64,000 bases of DNA, taken from assembly GCF_000716435.1 (NCBI RefSeq), contig NZ_JNWO01000002.1, positions 372,001-436,000 on the forward strand, read 5' to 3'. Origin of the DNA: Streptomyces xylophagus. GTDB taxonomy: Bacteria > Actinomycetota > Actinomycetes > Streptomycetales > Streptomycetaceae. Positions 18,478-27,065 of this stretch are shown in pieces (position 1 is the first letter of the stretch; each line of letters opens with the position of its first letter). A program made the position numbers and the translations under genes. The notes beneath the pieces were generated by a model. It was not told the DNA's origin. It made no database searches and saw nothing but the letters and a program-made list of their open reading frames with translations.

Positions 18478-19646
18478 CCACCACCACCGACACCGCTGCC
18501 CGGTACAGCCGGATCGTGCGCGACCACATCGACCGAGGCGTGGGCGTCCCGCGCGAGCTGTACCTCGACGACGACCTGTACGCCGAGGAACTCGACCGGA
18601 TCTTCCGGCGCAGCTGGCTCCTCGCCGGGCACGAGTCCCAACTCGACCGGCCAGGACGGTACGTGACCGTGGAGAGCGGCAACGAGAGCGTCATCGTCAC
18701 CCGCACCGCCGGTGGCACGCTGGCCGCGTTCTCCAATGTGTGCCGCCATCGCGGGGCCCGGCTGGTGGACGCCGGCTGCGGGCTCGCCCGGCGCTTCGTG
18801 TGCCCGTACCACCAGTGGACGTACCGCCTCGACGGGAGTCTCCAGGGCGCCCCGCGCATGCCGGACGACTTCGATCCCGCCGGGCATCCGCTGCCCACCG
18901 CGCAGGTCGAGGTCTGGCAGGGGCTGGTGTTCGTGAACCTGTCCGACTCCCCGGCGGAGAGTCTGACCGAACTCCTCCGCACCGGCGCCGACTTGATGCG
19001 CACCTTCGACATCGCGGGCACCCGGATCGCGCACACGATCACCTACGAGATCGCCGCGAACTGGAAGATCGTCTGGGAGAACGCCCAGGAGTGCTACCAC
19101 TGCAACGCCAACCACCCCGAGCTGCTCAAGACCTTCGATGTCGGCGGCCTGAACCAAGACGGGTACCGGGAGACCGAGTTGGTGGCCAGCACCGACCGGC
19201 GTGTGCAGCACGCCCGCTTCCCGCTGCGCCCCGGCGCCCTGTCGCTCACCCTCGACGGCGCGTACGCGTCCCGCAAACCGCTGGGCGACTTCGCCGACGG
19301 CCACGCGCCCTACACCGCGGCGATCCACCTCAAGCCGTCCTTCGCACTCGTCGCCTGCCCGGACTACGCCGTGGTGCTCGCCGAACGACCCCTCGCGATC
19401 GACCGCACCGAGATCCGGATGAGCTGGCTTGTACGGGCCGACGCGGAGGAGGGCACGGACTACGACACCGACACGCTGATCAAGGTCTGGAACGAGACCA
19501 ACCTCCAGGATTGGGCCCTGTGCGAACGCGCCCAACTCGGCGTGCGATCACGGACCTACGTACCCGGACCGCTCTCGAACGACGAACAGTCCGTCACCGA
19601 CTTCTACCGCTCCTACGCGGCCCTGCTCGACGCCGGAACCCGCTGA
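18474..19646 (+). CDS. Rieske non-heme iron oxygenase, alpha subunit (betaine/carnitine/stachydrine demethylase type)
   Basis: 390 residues. The Rieske cluster ligands are C90, H92, C110 and H113. The mononuclear iron site is in E-N-A-Q-E-C-Y-H-C-N-A-N-H-P (H209 and H214), with an Asp later in N-L-Q-D-W-A. The residue bridging the two metal sites appears to be Glu (E206), not the Asp of most ring dioxygenases. A bridging Glu is known for carnitine monooxygenase CntA and relatives acting on quaternary amines, so N-demethylation or C-N cleavage is more likely than aromatic dihydroxylation. The start overlaps the hydrolase stop (ATGA). No reductase gene lies in this operon. Confidence 0.9.
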   Translation: MTTTTDTAARYSRIVRDHIDRGVGVPRELYLDDDLYAEELDRIFRRSWLLAGHESQLDRPGRYVTVESGNESVIVTRTAGGTLAAFSNVCRHRGARLVDAGCGLARRFVCPYHQWTYRLDGSLQGAPRMPDDFDPAGHPLPTAQVEVWQGLVFVNLSDSPAESLTELLRTGADLMRTFDIAGTRIAHTITYEIAANWKIVWENAQECYHCNANHPELLKTFDVGGLNQDGYRETELVASTDRRVQHARFPLRPGALSLTLDGAYASRKPLGDFADGHAPYTAAIHLKPSFALVACPDYAVVLAERPLAIDRTEIRMSWLVRADAEEGTDYDTDTLIKVWNETNLQDWALCERAQLGVRSRTYVPGPLSNDEQSVTDFYRSYAALLDAGTR

Positions 19647-19678
19647 CCACCCGTCAACTCACCGACAAGGAGGGCAAG

Positions 19679-20911
19679 ATGCCCGACACCACCGACATCG
19701 ACGTCCTGGTCGTGGGAGCCGGCGTACTCGGTACCTCCCTCGCCCACCACCTCCTCCTGCGCGGCGCGGGACGCGTGGTCGTCATGGAGGCGCAGACACC
19801 GGCCGCGGCGACCTCCGGTGCCGGGGCCGGATTCGTGGGTCTGTGGGCGGCCGGTTACGCGGACTTCTTCACGGACACCGACCTTCAACTGGAGCAGTAC
19901 GGCATCGACTTCTACCGCCGGCTGGCCGAGCGGAACCCGGACATCGAGTGCCGGACCAACGGCAACCTGTACCTCGCCACCACCGAGCAAGGCTGGTCGA
20001 AGTGGGTCGGTCCAGTGCTGGAACACCCTCTTGCGCCCAGCGGCACAAGGGAGTTGACGCCCCGCGACGTCGCCACGATCACGGGCGGTGTCGTCTCGCC
20101 CGGCAGTGTGGTGGGCGGTGCCCTGCACCCGGGCGGAATCCAGATCAGCGCCGGACGGGCCACCCGCGCGCTCGCGGCCTCGGTCCGCCGACTCGGCGGT
20201 GAGATCCGCGAGAACACCCCGGTGCGGGGACTGATCGTGTCCGACGGCTCGGTCATCGGGGTGCTCACGGACACCGGTCCGATCCGGGCCCGCCGGGTGG
20301 TCCTCGCGTGCGGCGCCTGGACCAACACACTCCTACGACCGCTCGGCCACAGCCTGCCGCTCCTGCGCGTGGTCGCCACCCGGGTCGTCTCACCGCCGTC
20401 CGGCGTGCCCGACACGATGCCGACGGTCATGGTGCCCGACCTGTACGGCCTGTGGCTGCGCGCCCACCGCTCCGGCCTCACCTGGGGCAACGGGGACGGC
20501 TACAGCCCGGCGTACGAACTCGACGACGCCGTCGGCACCGTGAGCCGCCCGCGCTACCCCGAACTCGTCGACCGGCTGCGCGAGCGGCTCCTGCCCGGAC
20601 TGCGCGAACTCGTGCCCGCGCACGACCTCAGGATCGACTGGTGGCTGCAGGGCATCCCGTGCATGACACCGGACCGCAGATTCCTCGCCGGTGCGGTACC
20701 GGACGTGCCGGGGCTGTACGTCCTCGGCGGAGACAACGAGGCCGGGGTGACCCACGGCCCCGGACTCGGGCGCCTCATGGCCGAGTTGGTCGAGGGCGAC
20801 GGCGGCGGCTCGGAGTGGCTGGACGCCTCCCCGTACCGGCTGGACCGCTTCGCCCCGGACCGTTTCCCGACCGAGCGGGACGTCGCCGACGCGATGCCCG
20901 CCCGACGCTAG
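19679..20911 (+). CDS. FAD-dependent amine/amino-acid oxidoreductase (DAO family)
   Basis: 410 residues. It opens with the dinucleotide-binding motif V-V-G-A-G-V-L-G-T-S and V-V-V-M-E, and continues with S-G-A-G-A-G-F-V and a C-terminal G-L-Y-V-L-G-G-D-N-E-A-G-V-T-H-G-P-G that binds FAD. This is the sarcosine/dimethylglycine/D-amino-acid oxidase fold. ATG 19679 has a strong AAGGAGGG site. Directly after the Rieske oxygenase, it would suit oxidation of the secondary or tertiary amine left by demethylation. A covalent flavin site is not obvious. Confidence 0.88.
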   Translation: MPDTTDIDVLVVGAGVLGTSLAHHLLLRGAGRVVVMEAQTPAAATSGAGAGFVGLWAAGYADFFTDTDLQLEQYGIDFYRRLAERNPDIECRTNGNLYLATTEQGWSKWVGPVLEHPLAPSGTRELTPRDVATITGGVVSPGSVVGGALHPGGIQISAGRATRALAASVRRLGGEIRENTPVRGLIVSDGSVIGVLTDTGPIRARRVVLACGAWTNTLLRPLGHSLPLLRVVATRVVSPPSGVPDTMPTVMVPDLYGLWLRAHRSGLTWGNGDGYSPAYELDDAVGTVSRPRYPELVDRLRERLLPGLRELVPAHDLRIDWWLQGIPCMTPDRRFLAGAVPDVPGLYVLGGDNEAGVTHGPGLGRLMAELVEGDGGGSEWLDASPYRLDRFAPDRFPTERDVADAMPARR

Positions 20912-20921
20912 GACACGGACC

Positions 20922-22850
20922 GTGCCCCTGTTTCCCTCTCCGGAGACCACCGAGGTCGTGGAGCGGTACTTCGCCCGCGTGCACTGCGACGCCGGCATCA
21001 CCGACGCGCTCGACCTCGACGTGTCACCCGACGGCCGGTCCATCGCCTTCACGGCGCCGGTCCGGACCACCGGCGCACCGGATCCGGTCCACCAGGCCGC
21101 CGTGCTCGACCTCGCCACCGGAACTCTGACCCGGCAGGACCGGGGCCGCAAACCCCGCTGGGCGCACGACGGCACGCGACTCGCGTGGCTCGGCGACGAC
21201 TGGGTCGAGACGGTCCGCCACGATGCCGTGCCGCAGGTGGTCCGGCGGTCGCGGTTGCCCGGAGTGCCGGAATACCTGGAGTGGCGGCCGGACGGCGGCA
21301 CCCTCCTGGTCGGCCTCGCCGAACACGGCGCGGAACGCTCCGACGTCGACGGATCGGGACGCCTGCCCGGCAGCCCGCAGGCCGGCCCCTTGGTGAGCGA
21401 GGGCCCGGACCGGGTGCCCGGACGTGGCCTGTGGCTGGTCGACCCGGACGGCGGCACACCGGTCCAGGTGTCACCCGCCGACCGCACGGTGTGGCAGGCG
21501 GCCTGGGCCGGACCGTCCGCCATCGTGTGCGTCGTATCGCGGGGCGCGACCGAATCCGACTGGTACGAGGCCGAGTTGGCGCTCCTCGACCCCCGCACGG
21601 GCACGCTGCGCACCCTGCTGCGCCCCGGCACCCAGCTCGGACTCCCGGCCGCCAACCCCTCCGGCTCGCTGGTCTCCGCGGTCGTCGGGGCGATGAGTGA
21701 CCGCGGACTCTACGGCGGCGAACTCGTGGTTCTCCGCGCGGCGGACGGCGAAGCCCTCGCCGTGGAGACCGCCGGTGTGGATGTGACCTGCGCACGCTGG
21801 GAGAGCGAGGACGCCGTCGTGTTCGCCGGACTTCGCGGTCTGGACACGGTGATCGGCAGGGTCTCAGTGGGCGCGGCACGGACCGAGGTGCTGTGGGAGT
21901 CCGAGGGCACCTGCGGCGGGCTGCTGCCAGAGGTCGCCGTCGGCGGGGGCGTCGTCGCCTGCACCACGCACGCCTATGGCGAGGCTCCGGCGCTGAGCGT
22001 TCTGGAACCGGACGGGGCCGCGCGACCCCGACTGTCCTTCGCCCGGCCGCGCACCACCGTGCCGCTGGAGTCGGCGGAGCGGCTGACCTGGACCGCGCCC
22101 GACGGGCAGACGATCGAGGGGCTCCTGGTCACCCCGACGACTCCCGGGCCGTACCCACTGGTCGTGAACATCCACGGGGGTCCGGTGTGGGCATGGCGCG
22201 ACGAATGGGCGCTACGGCACCCGCTCGTGCCGTTGCTGGTCGGCCAGGGGTACGCCGTGCTGTCGCCGAACATGCGCGGGAGTCTGGGGCGCGGGCAGAA
22301 GTTCGTGACCGCCGGGCTCCACGACATGGGCGGCGCCGACGCCGACGATCTACTGGCGGGCGTCGGCGCGCTGGTGGCCGCGGGGCGGGTGGACGGACGG
22401 CGGGTGGGGGTGACGGGCAACAGTTACGGTGGGTTCATGTCCGCGTGGCTGATCGCCCACTCCGACCGGTTCGCCGCCGCCGTGGCCCGCTCACCGGTCA
22501 CCGACTGGGTCAGCCAGCACCACACCAGCAACATCCCCGGCTTCGACCGGATGTGCCTGGCCGGCGACCCGCTCGACCCGGCGTCGGACTACCGCACGCG
22601 CAGCCCCCTTTACCGCGCGGAGCACGTGCGCACGCCGGTGCTGCTGATGGCCGGCGCGCACGATCTGGCGACGCCGCCGGAGCAGGCGGCCATGTTCCAC
22701 CGCGCCCTGCGAGAGCACGGCCGCGACAGCACGCTGGTGATCTACCCGGACGAAGGACACGGCGTCCGCGCCCACGCGTCCGTGGTCGACCAGGCGGCCC
22801 GGCTGCTGGAGTTCTTCGACCGCCATCTCGGCGCGGCGGGGGAGGAGTGA
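20922..22850 (+). CDS. S9 family prolyl-oligopeptidase-like peptidase
   Basis: 642 residues from a GTG start: an N-terminal beta-propeller-like half and a C-terminal alpha/beta-hydrolase domain. The catalytic Ser lies in G-N-S-Y-G-G-F-M, the Asp in M-A-G-A-H-D-L-A-T-P-P, and the His in D-E-G-H-G-V-R. No signal peptide is seen, so it is cytoplasmic. The family cleaves short peptides, often at proline or alanine, or aminoacyl conjugates. It is placed 10 bases after the flavoprotein, with the stop joined to the regulator start (TGATG). Confidence 0.92.
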   Translation: MPLFPSPETTEVVERYFARVHCDAGITDALDLDVSPDGRSIAFTAPVRTTGAPDPVHQAAVLDLATGTLTRQDRGRKPRWAHDGTRLAWLGDDWVETVRHDAVPQVVRRSRLPGVPEYLEWRPDGGTLLVGLAEHGAERSDVDGSGRLPGSPQAGPLVSEGPDRVPGRGLWLVDPDGGTPVQVSPADRTVWQAAWAGPSAIVCVVSRGATESDWYEAELALLDPRTGTLRTLLRPGTQLGLPAANPSGSLVSAVVGAMSDRGLYGGELVVLRAADGEALAVETAGVDVTCARWESEDAVVFAGLRGLDTVIGRVSVGAARTEVLWESEGTCGGLLPEVAVGGGVVACTTHAYGEAPALSVLEPDGAARPRLSFARPRTTVPLESAERLTWTAPDGQTIEGLLVTPTTPGPYPLVVNIHGGPVWAWRDEWALRHPLVPLLVGQGYAVLSPNMRGSLGRGQKFVTAGLHDMGGADADDLLAGVGALVAAGRVDGRRVGVTGNSYGGFMSAWLIAHSDRFAAAVARSPVTDWVSQHHTSNIPGFDRMCLAGDPLDPASDYRTRSPLYRAEHVRTPVLLMAGAHDLATPPEQAAMFHRALREHGRDSTLVIYPDEGHGVRAHASVVDQAARLLEFFDRHLGAAGEE

Positions 22851-24112
22851 TGGGCCTGGACGAGCAGAACCGGCCCGCCGCCCCGAGGGGTGACGCCATG
22901 GCCGGGGACGACGTCCAGTCGGTCGTCGACACCCTGGCCGACAGGCTGGGCCGGTCTGTCGCCGTGGACGATCCGCAGATCCGTCTCATCGCCGCGAGCA
23001 GGCACTTCGGCGACGAGGACGACATCCGTGTCCGGTCGGTGATCGACCGGCAGATCTCCTCGGAACTCCAGCGCTGGGTGCTCGCCAAGGGGATCGCGGA
23101 CTGGACGGAACCGGGCCGCGTCACCGGAGAACCGGACTTCGACCTCGCGCCGCGCCTCTGCTTCCCCGTCCGCTGCAACGGCCTGCTGCTCGGGTTCCTG
23201 TGGCTCATCGAGTCCGCTACGGCGATCGGGGACGAGACGAACCGGGCGGTCGCCGAAGCGGTCGAGAGCATCGGCCTGATCCTGTACCGCCGGATGGTCC
23301 TCAGCGAACGTCGCCGCTCCCGCGTGGAGTCGTCGCTGCGCATGCTCCTCTCGCCGGAGAAGGACGACCGCTACCGGGCGATCGACGAGATCCAGGAAGA
23401 ACAACTCCTCGCCCACTCCTCCCACCTCGTGGTCCTGGTCGTGGAGGCCGACGCCGAGCCGACCGGCGACACGGCCCTCGCGCTGGAGGCCGCCGCGGAG
23501 CGCATGGAACGTCGGCTCCCCAGGGGGTCGGTATTGACCCTCGTCAGAGGGCGCCGGGCGGTCGTCGTGGTCGGCGGCCCCCGTCCCCTGAGCGACCGTG
23601 CCGTACGCGATCTGGCGGAACGCCTGCGCCACGATTTCGGGCGGACGGCCCGGCCCGAGCGGACTTGCGCGATCGGCCTCAGCGCCACCGTGCACGGTCT
23701 CGAAGCCGTCGTCGACGCCCACCGGCAGGCCGGCACCGCGGTGCGCGCGGCCACGCTCCTGCCGGTGTTCGGCGGCGTGGCGTCCTGGTCCTCGCTCGGC
23801 CCCTTCGCCCTCCTCCTGCGTATCGACTTCGACCAGTTGACGCAGGATCTGCCCTTTCCCGGAGTCGGGGATCTGCTGGGAAACCCGGAACACGACATCC
23901 TCGTCCAGAGCGCCGAGGAATTCCTCGACCGCGCCGGAGACTCCAGCAGCACGGCCCAGGCCTTGCATGTGCACCGCACCACGCTCTACCACCGGCTCAA
24001 GCGCGTCGAGAGCATCACAGGCCTCTCCCTCGACGACGGAATGGACCGCCTCACCCTGCATCTCGCGCTCAAGCTGGCCCGGATCAACACCGCGCGCCGA
24101 TCGTCGAGTTGA
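22850..24112 (+). CDS. PucR/CdaR-type regulator of block A
   Basis: 420 residues. An N-terminal sensory region (GAF/PAS-like: D-P-Q-I-R-L-I-A-A-S-R-H-F and R-L-C-F-P-V-R-C-N-G-L-L-L-G-F-L-W) is followed by a CdaR-like domain and a C-terminal PucR helix-turn-helix (S-S-S-T-A-Q-A-L-H-V-H-R-T-T-L-Y-H-R-L-K-R-V). It is the last gene coupled to the operon, one-base overlap with the peptidase. A perfect palindrome starts two bases after its stop and a near-copy lies before the operon, so it is the prime candidate for the regulator of block A, probably responding to the imported substrate. Confidence 0.9.
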   Translation: MGLDEQNRPAAPRGDAMAGDDVQSVVDTLADRLGRSVAVDDPQIRLIAASRHFGDEDDIRVRSVIDRQISSELQRWVLAKGIADWTEPGRVTGEPDFDLAPRLCFPVRCNGLLLGFLWLIESATAIGDETNRAVAEAVESIGLILYRRMVLSERRRSRVESSLRMLLSPEKDDRYRAIDEIQEEQLLAHSSHLVVLVVEADAEPTGDTALALEAAAERMERRLPRGSVLTLVRGRRAVVVVGGPRPLSDRAVRDLAERLRHDFGRTARPERTCAIGLSATVHGLEAVVDAHRQAGTAVRAATLLPVFGGVASWSSLGPFALLLRIDFDQLTQDLPFPGVGDLLGNPEHDILVQSAEEFLDRAGDSSSTAQALHVHRTTLYHRLKRVESITGLSLDDGMDRLTLHLALKLARINTARRSSS

Positions 24113-24113
24113 G

Positions 24114-24129
24114 CGCAACACCTGTTGCG
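24114..24129. promoter_or_regulatory. Perfect palindrome, candidate PucR operator
   Basis: CGCAACA-CC-TGTTGCG has exact 7-bp arms. It lies in the 100-base gap between the PucR gene and the second FAD oxidoreductase, 84 bases before that ATG. Its core GCAACACCTGTTG recurs at 10969-10982 with two mismatches over 14 positions. Confidence 0.6.
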
Positions 24130-24212
24130 TGAAAGCGCCGGTAGGCGCGACGGCGGGCGCTTCTGCCACACCTGAGGGCAATCCTACGATCGACGAAAAA
24201 GGAGGATCGCCG

Positions 24213-25514
24213 ATGCATTCCGACGCCGTGATCGTGGGAGCCGGTGTCATGGGGACGTCGATCGCACTCGAACTGGCCAGATCGGGCCGCAGTGTCACGG
24301 TGATCGACAAGGCCCGGGGGATCGGGCACGGCTCCACCAGCGCGTCCAGCGCCGTCATGCGGTTCAACTTCTCCACCCTGGCCGGTGTCGCCACCGCCTG
24401 GGAGTCGAAGTTCCACTGGGAGAACTGGGCCGAGCACACCGGACTGGCCGAGTCCGCCGGCCTCGTCCGGTACGCCAGGACGGGCCTGGCTTTCCTCGAC
24501 GTGGACATCGCGCCGAGAGCCCTGTACCTGCCCTTGTTCGACACCGTCGGAGTGCCCTACGAGGAGTGGGACGCGGACCGCCTCACGGCGGAGATACCCG
24601 GCATCGACACAGGCCGTCACTGGCCGCCGAAGCGCCTGGCCGACGACGCGTTCTGGGCCTCCTCCTCGGAACGTCTCGGCGCGGTGTACACCCCGGACGC
24701 CGGACACGTCAGCGACCCCCAACTGGCCGCGGCCAACCTGGCCGACGCGGCCGTACGCCAGGGCGCGGTGTTCATGCTGAGCAGGGCGGTGACGCAGGTG
24801 ATCCGACGGTCCGGCCGGGTGGCCGCCGTACTCCTCGACGACGGGACCAGGATCGACACCGGCATCGTCGTCAACGCGGCCGGACCCTGGTCGGGCCGGA
24901 TCAACGAACTGGCAGGCGTCGGCGACGACTTCACGGTCTCCCTTCGCCCGCTGCGCCAGGAAGTGCACCACGTGCCGGCACCGGCGCGGCGGGGCAGCGC
25001 GGGAGTGACGGACATGTGCATCGCGGACATCGACCTCGGTGTCTACCTGCGCCCCGAAGTGGGCGGGGGCCTCCTCATCGGCGGCACCGAGCCGGAATGC
25101 GATCCCCTGGAATGGGTCGACGACCCCGACGGCATCGCCACCGACGTGACGAAGCCCGTGTTCGAGGCACAGGCCACCCGAGCGGCCCGCCGCCTCTCGA
25201 CCCTGACCGTCCCGAACCGCCCGAGGGGTGTCGTCGGCGTCTACGACGTCACCGACGACTGGACACCCATCTACGACAAGACCAACCTGCCCGGTTTCTA
25301 CGTGGCGATCGGAACCAGCGGAAACCAGTTCAAGAACGCCCCTCTCGTCGGCGGGTTCCTGCGCACGATCGTCGACCAGACGGAGAACGGCGTGGACCAC
25401 GACCTGCATCCCGCGGTGTTCAAGGCCCCGTACACGGGCCACACCATCGAGCTGAGCACCTTCTCCAGACTGCGGCCGGTGAACGAGAAGAACTCGGGGA
25501 CGGTCCTGGGCTGA
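24213..25514 (+). CDS. FAD-dependent oxidoreductase (sarcosine oxidase beta-like, DAO family)
   Basis: 433 residues: V-I-V-G-A-G-V-M-G-T-S nucleotide-binding motif, G-S-T-S-A-S-S-A-V-M-R after the first helix, V-V-N-A-A-G-P-W-S, and the FAD-contacting G-F-Y-V-A-I-G-T-S-G-N-Q-F-K-N-A-P near the end, as in heterotetrameric sarcosine oxidase beta and related amine dehydrogenases. Strong GGAGG before ATG 24213. It stands after the regulator with the palindrome in its promoter, so it probably forms a separate transcript under the same control. It is distinct in sequence from the first FAD enzyme of the block, implying a different step or substrate. Confidence 0.88.
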   Translation: MHSDAVIVGAGVMGTSIALELARSGRSVTVIDKARGIGHGSTSASSAVMRFNFSTLAGVATAWESKFHWENWAEHTGLAESAGLVRYARTGLAFLDVDIAPRALYLPLFDTVGVPYEEWDADRLTAEIPGIDTGRHWPPKRLADDAFWASSSERLGAVYTPDAGHVSDPQLAAANLADAAVRQGAVFMLSRAVTQVIRRSGRVAAVLLDDGTRIDTGIVVNAAGPWSGRINELAGVGDDFTVSLRPLRQEVHHVPAPARRGSAGVTDMCIADIDLGVYLRPEVGGGLLIGGTEPECDPLEWVDDPDGIATDVTKPVFEAQATRAARRLSTLTVPNRPRGVVGVYDVTDDWTPIYDKTNLPGFYVAIGTSGNQFKNAPLVGGFLRTIVDQTENGVDHDLHPAVFKAPYTGHTIELSTFSRLRPVNEKNSGTVLG

Positions 25515-25529
25515 CGGCTGTCGCCCGGT

Positions 25530-26465
25530 CTACGCGCAGGACTGGTGGGCCGCCGTGAGCGAATTCCAGCCGCTCCACGCGGGGATCGCCTCGCGGGCCT
25601 CCCGCCAGTCGGCCGGGATGTCGCCCGTGCCGGTGCGGGCCGCGACGACACCTCCCGCGATCGCGCAGGTGGTGTCCCGGTCGCCCCATCCGGCGACGGT
25701 CTGCCACAGCGCCTCGGGCAGGTCGTCCGGATGCCCCGCGGCGGACCACAGGGAGTACGGCACCGTGTCCGGAGCGGAGATCAGCGTCCCGGAGCCCAGC
25801 ACGGACGCCGCGTGCCGGACCGACGTCCGCTCGGAGAAGTTCGCGGCGACCAGCAGTCCCGAGCGGACGTCGCTCTCCGGCAGATGCGAGGCGACCTCCC
25901 GCAGGAACTCGGCGCGCGGCGCGGCCTGTTGACCCGCACCGGCGGCCGCCAGCGCGGCGGCGACCGCCACGGCCACCGCCCCCGCGACGGCCTCCGGGTG
26001 GGCGTGGGTGGTCAGTGCGGACAGCCGGGCCTGCTCGGCGGCAACCTTGAGGTCGTCCCGGAACCAGGCACCCAACGGGGTGACCCGCATCGCGGCGCCG
26101 TTGCCGTAGGACCCCTGTCCGCCGAACTGCCCGGTGGTGACCGTCTGCCAGTCCTCACCCTCGCCGATGCGCCGCAGCACACTGTGCATGGACGGGCCGT
26201 ACTTGCGTCCCGGCTCCCGCTCGTACTCGGCGGCGAACTCCCGTGCCAGACCGCCCGGTTGGACTTCCCCGTGTTCCACCAGATGCGCGAACAGGACGAA
26301 CGCCATGGCCGAGTCGTCCGTCCACAACCACGGCACGGGGCGCAGTTCCCGTGCCGCCCACAACTCCTCGGGGGACTCGTCGGACCGTGTGAACCAGCCG
26401 TCGCCGAAGGCGTCACCCATCACCAGGCCGTCGAGGGAGGCGTGGGCGTGTTGCGGGCTGCTCAT
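25530..26465 (-). CDS. ADP-ribosylglycohydrolase family protein
   Basis: 311 residues. It begins S-L-D-G-L-V-M-G-D-A-F-G-D, has the metal-binding T-D-D-S-A-M-A, and ends with G-D-R-D-T-T-C-A-I-A-G-G-V-V-A-A, the paired acidic motifs of the DraG/ARH family. These enzymes remove ADP-ribose from proteins or nucleic acids using two Mg ions. ATG 26465 is preferred over a start 12 codons upstream because AGGAG precedes it. Divergent from the P-loop gene. Confidence 0.9.
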   Translation of the reverse strand: MSSPQHAHASLDGLVMGDAFGDGWFTRSDESPEELWAARELRPVPWLWTDDSAMAFVLFAHLVEHGEVQPGGLAREFAAEYEREPGRKYGPSMHSVLRRIGEGEDWQTVTTGQFGGQGSYGNGAAMRVTPLGAWFRDDLKVAAEQARLSALTTHAHPEAVAGAVAVAVAAALAAAGAGQQAAPRAEFLREVASHLPESDVRSGLLVAANFSERTSVRHAASVLGSGTLISAPDTVPYSLWSAAGHPDDLPEALWQTVAGWGDRDTTCAIAGGVVAARTGTGDIPADWREAREAIPAWSGWNSLTAAHQSCA

Positions 26466-26506
26466 GGTGGGGCTCCTGTTAATGATCGGCCGACACAGCA
26501 CATCGT

Positions 26507-26521
26507 AGTTAGGGTGCGTGG
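26507..26521 (+). promoter_or_regulatory. Candidate -10 element for a leaderless P-loop gene
   Basis: TAGGGT at 26510-26515 ends six bases before the ATG at 26522, the spacing expected if transcription starts at the start codon. No ribosome-binding sequence fits between. No clear -35 element is visible. Confidence 0.35.
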
Positions 26522-27043
26522 ATGGAACGGATCTTGGTGGTCGGAGCGACGGGTGCGGGCAAGTCCACGCTCGCCCGGGCCGTGGGCGAGCGGCTCGGCG
26601 TGCCGTACCACGAGATGGACGCCCTCTACTTCACCGGCCCCGACTGGACCGTCAACGAAGGCCTGGCCGACGACGTCCTGCGTCTCACGGCCGAACCCCG
26701 CTGGATCATCGACTCGATCGGCTCGCCCGAAGTCCGTGACCTGCTCTGGGAGAAGGCCGACACGGTGCTCTGGCTGGACTACCCGAGACGCGTGATCATG
26801 CCGCGCGTCCTGCGCCGCTCCTTCCGGCGCTCGGTCACCCGAGAGAGTCTCTTCGGCGGCAACCGGGAGACCTGGGCGGGCTGGTTGAGCCGAGAGCATC
26901 CGGCCTGGTGGGCCTGGTCCCAGCACGCGGGTCGGCGCCGCGAGATCGAGCGCCGTACCGGTGACCCGCGCTTCGCGCCGCTCACCACACACCGGTTCGC
27001 CCGCCCCGACGACACCGAGGCCTGGCTGGCATCCCTGGGATGA
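26522..27043 (+). CDS. P-loop NTPase, adenylate-kinase/topology-modulation-like
   Basis: 173 residues. G-A-T-G-A-G-K-S-T at residues 8-16 is the P-loop, and W-I-I-D-S-I-G-S and V-L-W-L-D-Y-P-R-R are the later nucleotide-kinase-like strands. This matches the FlaR/topology-modulation-like group of small P-loop proteins, which are probably kinases of unknown substrates. It is divergent from the ADP-ribosylglycohydrolase across 56 bases. Apparently leaderless. Confidence 0.85.
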   Translation: MERILVVGATGAGKSTLARAVGERLGVPYHEMDALYFTGPDWTVNEGLADDVLRLTAEPRWIIDSIGSPEVRDLLWEKADTVLWLDYPRRVIMPRVLRRSFRRSVTRESLFGGNRETWAGWLSREHPAWWAWSQHAGRRREIERRTGDPRFAPLTTHRFARPDDTEAWLASLG

Positions 27044-27065
27044 GCCGTCGGGGCTGTCGGTCCGG

